NCBI GenBank assembly: GCA_023228765.1
Contig: JALOAM010000196.1
Coordinates: forward strand, 1-5,224
Direction of reading: 5' to 3'
From: Dehalococcoidia bacterium
GTDB lineage: Bacteria > Chloroflexota > Dehalococcoidia > UBA2979
DNA: 5,224 nt
Below are positions 1 to 5,224 of the stretch, one piece after another (the stretch's first letter is position 1; each line of letters begins with the position of its first letter). The translations under genes were made by a program, and so were the position numbers. The notes under the pieces are model-generated. The model did not search any database and was not told the DNA's origin. It saw only the letters and a list, made by a program, of their open reading frames with translations.

Positions 1-1
1 G

Positions 2-1651
2 TACACGATCGACGGCGAGATCCAGCAGGTGATGGCCTCCGCGCGTGAGCTGGACATCAGCCGCGCCGAGGACCGCAACTGGACACGCGACCGCCTGCAG
101 CTCACGCACGGCTTTGGCGCCGTGGTTTCGCCGGTGAACGAAGTGACGCCGGAGGGCCTGCCCCAGCTGATCACCTCGGACATCCCGCCCGTGTCGGACT
201 CGATCCCGATCACGCCGGAGGGCGCCCGCATCTACTTCGGCGAGGTCACACGCCATTACGTGGTCGGCAACTCGCGCGAGCCCGAGTTCGACTACCCCGT
301 GGGGGAGGGCCAGGAGAGCATCCGCTACCCGTACGAGCGCGGCATCCAGCTGGACTCGTTCGTGAAGCGGCTCGCGCTCGCCTGGGACCTCGGCGACCAG
401 AACCTGCTGATCTCCAGCCAGATCGACGACCAGTCGCGGCTGCTGATGAACCGCAACATCCAGGTGCGAATCCGGGAGCTCGCACCGTTCCTGCGGCTGG
501 ACACGGACCCGTACGTCACCGTGATCGACGGCGAGCTGATGTGGATCCAGCCGGCGTACACCGTGGCCTCGGACGTGCCGTACTCGCAGCCGAGCGGCGG
601 GGTGAACTACATCCGTCACAGCGTGGTGGTGACGGTGGACGCCCAGACCGGCGACACCGTGTTCTACCTCATCGACCCGGACGACCCCATCGCGGCGACC
701 TGGGACAACATCTTCCCGGACCTGTTCACGCCCGGTGACGAGATGCCGGAGGACGTCTTCGCACACCTGCGCTACCCGCTGGACATGTTCCAGCAGCAGG
801 CGGAGCAGTACCGCACGTACCACATCACGGACCCCGGAGCGTTCTTCACCGCGGAGGACATCTGGAACATCCCGACGGAGCGGTTCCAGAACGAAGAGCA
901 GCCCGTCGAGCCCTACTACGTCGTGATGCGCCTGCCGCGAGGCGACAACACCGAGGAAGTCCTGGACCAGGTCGAGTTCGTCCTGATCATGCCGTTCACC
1001 CCGGCCGGAGAGCGACGGAACACCGTCTCCTGGCTCGCGGGCCGCGCCGACGGTGAGAACTTCGGCGGGCTGAGGGCGTACCGGTTCCCGACGGACACGA
1101 TCGTGTTCGGCCCCGCCCAGATCGAGGCGCGTATCGACCAGGATCCGCTGATCTCACAGCAGCTCTCTCTGTGGGACCGTGCCGGATCGCAGGTGATCCG
1201 CGGCAACCTCCTCATGATCCCGATCGGCTCCTCGTTCCTGTACGTCGAACCGATCTATCTGCAGGCGGCCTCCTCGAGTCTCCCGGAGCTGGCCCGCGTC
1301 GTCGTCGCCAACGGCAACGACATCGCCATGGAGCCGACGCTGCAGGCGGCGCTCGATGTCCTCGCCGGCCGGCGTGCGCCGACCGCGCCCGAGGGCGACC
1401 CGAATGCCACCCCGCCCCCGGAGGGCGAGGCGACGCCGACGCCGACCCCGGGTGAACCGACGCCAACGCCCGCTGTGACCGAGACGCCCACGATCCCCCT
1501 CGGGACGATCGAGGAACTCCTCCAGCAGGCAGAGGGTGCGGCGGACGCCTCGGAGGACGAGCTCAACCGACTGCGGGACATCCTGGAGGCGCTGCGCGCC
1601 GAACTGGAACGTCAGCAACAGCCGGCGGCAACGCCGACGCCCGCGTCATAG
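2..1651 (+). CDS. UPF0182 family membrane protein, C-terminal part (5' end outside window)
   Basis: This is the last 549 residues of a UPF0182-family protein. Members are usually about 900-1000 residues, with several N-terminal transmembrane helices followed by a large extracytoplasmic region; their biochemical role is unknown. The frame is already open at base 2 and begins inside a conserved family block (YTIDGE..QVM.SARELD), so the start lies upstream. Other family blocks follow in order: THGFGAVVSPVNEVTPEGLP (about 35-54), RIYFGE (76-81), NYIRHSVVVTVDAQTGD (from 202), and GPAQIEARIDQDPLISQQL (from 370) running into RGNLLMIPI and YVEPIYLQA. I see no membrane segment in the visible part, as expected for the exported domain. 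After the conserved domain ends near residue 450 there is a Pro/Thr-rich stretch (about 455-500), then a charged helix (about 503-541) that looks like a short coiled coil. The stop is TAG at 1649-1651. Family assignment is secure; function is not known. Confidence 0.93.
   Translation, partial: YTIDGEIQQVMASARELDISRAEDRNWTRDRLQLTHGFGAVVSPVNEVTPEGLPQLITSDIPPVSDSIPITPEGARIYFGEVTRHYVVGNSREPEFDYPVGEGQESIRYPYERGIQLDSFVKRLALAWDLGDQNLLISSQIDDQSRLLMNRNIQVRIRELAPFLRLDTDPYVTVIDGELMWIQPAYTVASDVPYSQPSGGVNYIRHSVVVTVDAQTGDTVFYLIDPDDPIAATWDNIFPDLFTPGDEMPEDVFAHLRYPLDMFQQQAEQYRTYHITDPGAFFTAEDIWNIPTERFQNEEQPVEPYYVVMRLPRGDNTEEVLDQVEFVLIMPFTPAGERRNTVSWLAGRADGENFGGLRAYRFPTDTIVFGPAQIEARIDQDPLISQQLSLWDRAGSQVIRGNLLMIPIGSSFLYVEPIYLQAASSSLPELARVVVANGNDIAMEPTLQAALDVLAGRRAPTAPEGDPNATPPPEGEATPTPTPGEPTPTPAVTETPTIPLGTIEELLQQAEGAADASEDELNRLRDILEALRAELERQQQPAATPTPAS
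1433..1471 (+). repeat. Low-complexity ACGCC(G/A/C) repeats encoding Thr-Pro pairs
   Basis: ACGCCG hexamers at 1433 and 1439 are followed by the variant ACCCCG at 1445. After a nine-base interruption encoding Gly-Glu-Pro come ACGCCA and ACGCCC at 1460 and 1466. All are in frame in the UPF0182 gene and encode Thr-Pro pairs in its C-terminal linker. Such tracts are common in extracytoplasmic proteins of high-GC bacteria, where they act as extended spacers. The third-position differences between copies argue against very recent expansion. Confidence 0.75.
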
Positions 1652-1667
1652 GGCACCGAGACACAGA

Positions 1668-1679
1668 GTCCTTCGGGAC
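1668..1679 (+). other. UUCG-tetraloop hairpin between the UPF0182 gene and argD
   Basis: GTCC at 1668-1671 and GGAC at 1676-1679 are perfect reverse complements around TTCG. In RNA this gives a 4-bp stem closed by C(UUCG)G, an exceptionally stable tetraloop. It ends two bases before the argD Shine-Dalgarno. No T-run follows, so it is not a classical intrinsic terminator. It could protect or separate the two parts of a shared transcript, or be chance in GC-rich DNA. Confidence 0.4.
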
Positions 1680-1681
1680 GC

Positions 1682-1689
1682 AGGAGAGG
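1682..1689 (+). promoter_or_regulatory. Ribosome binding site deciding the argD start
   Basis: AGGAGAGG is a purine-rich Shine-Dalgarno match. The AGGAG core ends 11 bases before the GTG at 1698, and the second GAGG register ends 8 bases before it. It supports the GTG at 1698 over the upstream in-frame codons that stay open back to 1536 inside the UPF0182 gene. It is the only clear Shine-Dalgarno preceding a gene start in the window. Confidence 0.75.
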
Positions 1690-1697
1690 CACCAACC

Positions 1698-2885
1698 GTG
1701 TCCGACGTACCCCAGCTGGAGTCGACCTACCACATGCAGATGTTCCGGCGCATGCCGGTCACCCTGGTCCGTGGCCAGGGCACGCGTGTGTGGGACGACA
1801 CCGGCAAGGAGTACCTGGACTTCGTCGCGGGCATCGCCGTCGACACGCTCGGCCATGCGGACCCGGGCCTCGCGGACGTGATCGCAGAGCAGGCGCGGAC
1901 GCTGGTCCACGTCTCCAATATCTTCTACAGCGAGCCGCAGGTGCACCTCGCCCAGCTGCTCGTGGAGCACTCCGCGCTCGACCAGGTGTTCTTCGTGAAC
2001 TCCGGCGCGGAGGCCAACGAGGGCGCGATCAAACTCGCGCGGAAATGGGGCATCGCGAACCGGCAGGGTGCCTACGAGATCATCGCCACCAACAACGGCT
2101 TCCACGGCCGCACACTCGCGACCGTCGCCGCGACCGGCACGCCGAGGTACCGCGAGCCGTTCGGCCCGCAGCTGCCCGGCTTCACCTTCGTCGACTACGG
2201 CGACATCGAGGCGATGAAGGCAGCCACCACGCCCCAGACCTGCGCCATCCTCATCGAGCCCGTGCAGGGCGAGGGCGGCGTGAACATGCCGCCGGAGGGC
2301 TACCTGCAGGCCGTGCGGAAGTGGTGCGACGAGCAAGGGCTCCTGCTGATCCTGGACGAGGTGCAGACCGGCTGCGGGCGCACGGGCACCCTGTGGGCGT
2401 ACGAGCAGGCCGGCATCGAGCCGGACATCATGACGCTCGCGAAGGGCCTCGGCGGTGGGGTGCCGATCGGCGCCGTCCTCGCGAAGGACCACGCGGCCGT
2501 CTTCGAGCCGGGCGATCACGGCTCCACCTTCGGGGGGAACCCCCTCGCCACGGCTGCCGCGCTGTACGTGATGCGGCAGGTGATCGAGGGCGGCGTCGCG
2601 CAGAACGGCCAGGAGCGGGGCGAGCAGCTCGCCCGCCACTTCTCCTCCTTCGAGGACCGCTTTGACGCGGTGGCCGGCCACCGGGGCGCCGGGCTCCTGC
2701 GCGCGCTCGTCTTCCACGACGAGATCGCGGGCGACGTGGTCGGGAAAGCGCTGCAGGCGGGCCTGATCCTCAACGCCGTGCGTCCGAACGCGGTGCGGTT
2801 CATGCCCCCGCTCAACGTCACCGCGGAGGAGATCGACCAGGCCGCGACCATCCTCGAAGGGGTGATCGCGGAGGTGACCGGCTAG
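1698..2885 (+). CDS. argD: Acetylornithine aminotransferase (class III PLP-dependent)
   Basis: A complete 395-residue protein, the usual ArgD length. ArgD is cytoplasmic and transfers an amino group between glutamate and N-acetylglutamate 5-semialdehyde to give N2-acetylornithine in arginine synthesis; in many bacteria it also serves as succinyldiaminopimelate aminotransferase in lysine synthesis. Visible family features are the N-terminal block G.GTRVWD..GKEYLDFVAGIAV, the phosphate-binding NSGAEANEGAIK (101-112), the GFHGRT motif (134-139), LDEVQTGCGRTG with the ring-nitrogen Asp at 220 and Gln at 223, the Schiff-base Lys at 249 in TLAKGLGGGVPIGA, and HGSTFGGNPLA (274-284) with Thr 277. The C-terminus has the expected NAVRPNAVRFMPPL block. 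The start is the GTG at 1698, with a Shine-Dalgarno at 1682-1689; the open frame upstream overlaps the preceding gene and encodes Arg-rich residues unlike the family. It lies 46 bases after the UPF0182 gene, with no other arginine genes in view. LysJ, ornithine or GABA aminotransferase activity cannot be excluded from sequence alone. Confidence 0.92.
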   Translation: MSDVPQLESTYHMQMFRRMPVTLVRGQGTRVWDDTGKEYLDFVAGIAVDTLGHADPGLADVIAEQARTLVHVSNIFYSEPQVHLAQLLVEHSALDQVFFVNSGAEANEGAIKLARKWGIANRQGAYEIIATNNGFHGRTLATVAATGTPRYREPFGPQLPGFTFVDYGDIEAMKAATTPQTCAILIEPVQGEGGVNMPPEGYLQAVRKWCDEQGLLLILDEVQTGCGRTGTLWAYEQAGIEPDIMTLAKGLGGGVPIGAVLAKDHAAVFEPGDHGSTFGGNPLATAAALYVMRQVIEGGVAQNGQERGEQLARHFSSFEDRFDAVAGHRGAGLLRALVFHDEIAGDVVGKALQAGLILNAVRPNAVRFMPPLNVTAEEIDQAATILEGVIAEVTG

Positions 2886-2886
2886 A

Positions 2887-2900
2887 GAGGGCTGCCCCTC
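2887..2900 (+). other. Short hairpin directly after the argD stop
   Basis: GAGGG at 2887-2891 and CCCTC at 2896-2900 are perfect reverse complements around a 4-base loop, giving a 5-bp GC-rich stem starting two bases after the argD TAG. No T-run follows, so it lacks the standard intrinsic terminator signature. It may stabilise the 3' end of the argD message or weakly attenuate readthrough into the kinase gene. A chance occurrence is quite possible. Confidence 0.3.
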
Positions 2901-2938
2901 GCTGACTGCGTCATCAGGCACAGTGCGGCTCGGGACGG

Positions 2939-2944
2939 CACAAT
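2939..2944 (+). promoter_or_regulatory. Possible -10 element of a leaderless promoter for the kinase gene
   Basis: CACAAT matches TATAAT at four of six positions, including A2 and T6, in an otherwise GC-rich gap. If transcription began at the A of the ATG at 2951, this hexamer would cover exactly -12 to -7. No Shine-Dalgarno is present before that ATG (the nearest purine run, GGGA at 2932-2935, is poor and too far away), which fits leaderless translation. A -35 is weak: 2917-2922 (GGCACA, 16-base spacer) matches TTGACA at only three positions. Confidence 0.35.
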
Positions 2945-2950
2945 ACGGCC

Positions 2951-5224
2951 ATGCGTCGGCTCGGCGGGCTCTTCAGGACGCTTGGATTCCAGATCGCGCT
3001 CATGATGAGCGTGCTCATCATCGGCGTGAGCGCACTCGTCCTCTGGCAGGTGGACGGCCTCCTCCGTCAGAACGAGGTCGACCGCTTCACGGACGAGCTG
3101 CTGGCCGCGCGCGGCCAGCTGGCCCAGCAGGTGGAGACGGACCGGGAGCTGTCCGTCACGGGCGCCATCGTCCTCGCGAACCAGCCGGACATGCGCGCCG
3201 CGGTGGAGGCGGGCCAGGTGGTCCGCATCCTGCAGATCGCGAGCGAGTACTACCAGCGCACCAACTCCCCCCTCCCCGGTACGCCCGGCCTCCAGGTCTA
3301 CGACGCACAGGGCGCCATCATCGTCCGCGCCCACGATCCGCTCCGCGGCCGGCAGCGCGTCGTCCCACACGAGATCCGCGAGGTGGTCACCTCCAGCGCC
3401 GCCCGCTCCGTCATCCGCGTGGATGAGCTGATGGGGCCCTCCATCGCGGGGATCTCCCCCGTCCTCAGCGAAGGCGGCACCGTCATCGGGGCGATCGAGG
3501 TCCTCACGGCCCTCGACGAGAGCTACCTCCGCGAGCGCGGGCGCATCCTCGGGGTGGAGATGGCCCTCGTGAGCGACAACGGCGTGCTCAGCGGGGACCC
3601 GGAGGAGGGCGTCCTACCGGACCTCTCGGAGGGTGACCGGCAGACGATCTTCGCGCGGGGCACGGAGATGCTGGACCTGGACGGCGGAACCTACCTGTCC
3701 ACCATCCAGCCGCTCCGTTCCTACGACGACGACTGGATCGCCGACCTCTACCTGGGCATCGACGAGTCCGCGATCCTCGAGGGTGTCAGTGAGATCCGCT
3801 GGGCGGCCCTCCGCGCCACGGGGATCGGCGCGGCGCTCGCCGTGGTCCTCGCGGGCGGCCTCGCGTACATCACCATGCGCCCCATCCGCGAACTCGTGGA
3901 GGGCGCGCGCCGTATTCAGGCGAACGACCTGGACACCCCCGTCCAGACCAGCGGCCCGACCGAGGTCCTCGACCTCGCGGACGCCCTCGACGACCTCCGC
4001 GTCGCCGTCCGGCAGTCCCGGGAGGCGATGCTGAGCGTGAACCGCGACCTCGCGTCGAGGATAGACCAGTCCACGGCCTCGCTGAGCGACGCGACCCAGG
4101 AGCTCGCCGTGATGCACGGTGTGCTCGCCGCGCTCAGCACCGACTCGCCGGGCGGCCTCGGCGGGGTCGTCGAGGAACTCGTGGAGCTGGACTGGGCGGA
4201 CGGCGCGGTCATCGCCCTCGCGACGGAGGACGGCCACCTCTCCCCCGCGGCCGCCGCCGACCTCACCCCGGCGGCGCGCGAAGCGCTCATCGCCATCATC
4301 GAGCGAGGCGTGCGCGGGCAGCGGCTCGAGTCCGGCATCGTGGTCACGGACACGACGGACCTGCCGGGCGCGCTCCGCGAGCACGACATCGGCGGCTTCG
4401 CGACGCACCCGATGGTGGAGCCGGACGGTGTCGCGGGCATCGTCGCGGTCACGGCGCGACGCGCGCTGCGTCTCACCCCCTCGCGCACGGAGCTCCTGCG
4501 CTCCGTCTCCCGCGAGGTCGCGGCGATGCTCGAGCGCACCGAGCTCGCCGGCGAGGTGGAGGAGAACCGGCGCATCGCGGAGGCGGTCCTCCGCGAGATG
4601 TCAGACGGCGTTCTCGTCATCGATCACATGAACCGCGTGGTGGTGGTGAACCCCGCCGCCGCGCGCCTCCTGGACGGCGCGCGTGCCGACCTGATCGGGC
4701 AAGAGCCGGAGGCGATCCTCCCGCTGAGCGAGGACGCCGTCGGCACGCTGCGCCGTCGGGCGCGGGACACCTCGCGGACCCCGGTCGCCCCCCTGCTGAC
4801 CGAGGTGAACCACCGCCGCCTCGCGATCTCGGCCGGACCGTTCGTGGACTCGGAGGCGGAGCCGGATCGCGCGGGCATGATGGTGCTGATGCACGACCTC
4901 TCCGCGGAGGCGGAGGCGGAGCGCGTGAAGCAGGACTTCGTGTCCATGGTCGGCCACGAGCTGCGCACCCCGCTCACCCTGATCCGCACCACCATCGATC
5001 TCCTCAACGAGGGCGACGCGGGCGCCCTCAACGACACGCAGCAGCGGATCGTGGAGGTCCTGCACGCCAATACGGACCGGCTGATGGCGCTGATCAGCGA
5101 CCTGCTGGACATGTCCGCCCTCGACTCCGGCCGGATGCAGATCCAGCCCGAGTCCATCGACATCGTCACGGTGGTGGCGGAGGCGGTGACGGACGCGCAA
5201 CCCACCGCCCAGGCGAAAGACCAT
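2951..5224 (+). CDS. Membrane sensor histidine kinase, Cache-HAMP-GAF-PAS-HisKA (3' end outside window)
   Basis: The frame is open from ATG 2951 to the last base, giving 758 residues. Visible parts in order: basic N-terminus; TM1 (about 13-32); extracytoplasmic sensor of about 250 residues; TM2 (about 289-308); HAMP from about 309 with the conserved Pro 311; GAF-like domain (about 388-530); PAS (about 541-650, with DGVLVIDHMNRVVVVNPAA); an Ala-Glu linker; and HisKA (about 659-726). The H-box FVSMVGHELRTPLTLI carries the phosphoacceptor His 669 and the E..T phosphatase-type motif (670-673). The sensor looks like a double Cache domain: VYDAQGAIIVRAHDP at 116-130, GTVIGAIEVL from 176, and a second unit at about 202-282. 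The ligand cannot be told. The catalytic ATP-binding domain, normally following within about 40 residues, lies beyond the window, as would any response regulator. The ATG at 2951 is the only usual start between the in-frame TGA at 2903-2905 and Met 18, which lies inside TM1. The kinase call is secure; the GAF and Cache labels are by pattern only. Confidence 0.93.
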   Translation, partial: MRRLGGLFRTLGFQIALMMSVLIIGVSALVLWQVDGLLRQNEVDRFTDELLAARGQLAQQVETDRELSVTGAIVLANQPDMRAAVEAGQVVRILQIASEYYQRTNSPLPGTPGLQVYDAQGAIIVRAHDPLRGRQRVVPHEIREVVTSSAARSVIRVDELMGPSIAGISPVLSEGGTVIGAIEVLTALDESYLRERGRILGVEMALVSDNGVLSGDPEEGVLPDLSEGDRQTIFARGTEMLDLDGGTYLSTIQPLRSYDDDWIADLYLGIDESAILEGVSEIRWAALRATGIGAALAVVLAGGLAYITMRPIRELVEGARRIQANDLDTPVQTSGPTEVLDLADALDDLRVAVRQSREAMLSVNRDLASRIDQSTASLSDATQELAVMHGVLAALSTDSPGGLGGVVEELVELDWADGAVIALATEDGHLSPAAAADLTPAAREALIAIIERGVRGQRLESGIVVTDTTDLPGALREHDIGGFATHPMVEPDGVAGIVAVTARRALRLTPSRTELLRSVSREVAAMLERTELAGEVEENRRIAEAVLREMSDGVLVIDHMNRVVVVNPAAARLLDGARADLIGQEPEAILPLSEDAVGTLRRRARDTSRTPVAPLLTEVNHRRLAISAGPFVDSEAEPDRAGMMVLMHDLSAEAEAERVKQDFVSMVGHELRTPLTLIRTTIDLLNEGDAGALNDTQQRIVEVLHANTDRLMALISDLLDMSALDSGRMQIQPESIDIVTVVAEAVTDAQPTAQAKDH
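4904..4921 (+). repeat. Three tandem GCGGAG copies in the PAS-HisKA linker
   Basis: Three exact GCGGAG hexamers stand in tandem, in frame, encoding Ala-Glu three times (residues 652-657) just before the HisKA helix. The segment probably belongs to the helix linking PAS to the dimerisation domain. Gain or loss of one copy would keep the frame but shift the helix by two residues. Confidence 0.7.

Noticed and set aside
29..34. GTG at 29 or ATG at 32 as the real start of the first gene
   Set aside because: The frame is open upstream to the window edge and encodes conserved UPF0182 residues before base 29, so these are internal codons of a longer gene.
1536..1697. An N-terminal extension of argD by 54 codons
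   Set aside because: The added residues are Arg/Pro/Ser-rich and unlike ArgD N-termini, they overlap the UPF0182 reading frame, and the Shine-Dalgarno at 1682-1689 points to GTG 1698.
1790..2665. A 291-residue + strand open frame overlapping argD in another frame
   Set aside because: It is extremely rich in Arg, Gly and Ala, typical of a shifted reading of a GC-rich gene, whereas the argD frame has all the catalytic motifs.
2887..2900. An intrinsic terminator after argD
   Set aside because: The 5-bp stem is short and is followed by CGCTGACTGC rather than a T-run, so I list it only as a hairpin.
1563..2921. A 452-residue open frame on the - strand covering argD
   Set aside because: It lies antisense to a clearly recognised aminotransferase, has a composition dominated by Arg, Ala, Gly, Val and Leu, and shows no domain. 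It is explained by G/C at the third codon positions of argD.
3614..4408. A 264-residue open frame on the - strand inside the kinase gene
   Set aside because: The + strand frame here encodes recognisable TM2, HAMP and GAF-like segments. The antisense product is low-complexity and Arg/Glu/Val-rich with no family signature.
4601..5224. Two overlapping - strand open frames reaching the window end
   Set aside because: Both are antisense to the PAS and HisKA domains, including the H-box. Their Arg/His/Ser-rich products resemble nothing I know.

Overview
The window is high-GC bacterial DNA holding three genes, all on the + strand and closely spaced. The first and last run off the window edges. Third codon positions are almost all G or C in all three reading frames called here, so long open frames also appear by chance on the opposite strand and in other frames; I treat those as shadows. 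The likely source is a high-GC member of the Chloroflexota, for example near Thermomicrobia/Sphaerobacter. This is an inference from three things: the style of the UPF0182 protein (closer to the non-actinobacterial form, ending in a Pro/Thr-rich tail), the ArgD sequence, and the Cache-HAMP-GAF-PAS histidine kinase. An actinobacterium is the main alternative.

Layout. Positions 2-1651 hold the C-terminal 549 residues of a UPF0182-family membrane protein, of which only the large extracytoplasmic part is visible. It ends in a Pro/Thr-rich linker and a short predicted coiled coil. After a 46-base gap containing a UUCG-type hairpin and a good Shine-Dalgarno comes argD (1698-2885), a complete 395-residue class III PLP-dependent aminotransferase, best called acetylornithine aminotransferase. 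After a 65-base gap, a large sensor histidine kinase starts at 2951 and stays open to the window end. The 758 visible residues comprise TM1, an extracytoplasmic Cache-like sensor, TM2, HAMP, GAF-like, PAS and HisKA with the phosphoacceptor His; the ATP-binding domain lies beyond the edge.

Functional links. Nothing in the sequence ties the three products into one pathway. UPF0182 and argD may be co-transcribed (short gap, clear ribosome binding site, no terminator). The kinase has no Shine-Dalgarno, but a -10-like hexamer lies exactly where a leaderless promoter would put it, so it may begin its own transcription unit. I see no mobile elements, CRISPR arrays, tRNA or rRNA genes, and no clear evidence of a new defence or biosynthetic system. 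The most unusual points are the tail on the UPF0182 protein and the possible leaderless start of the kinase.
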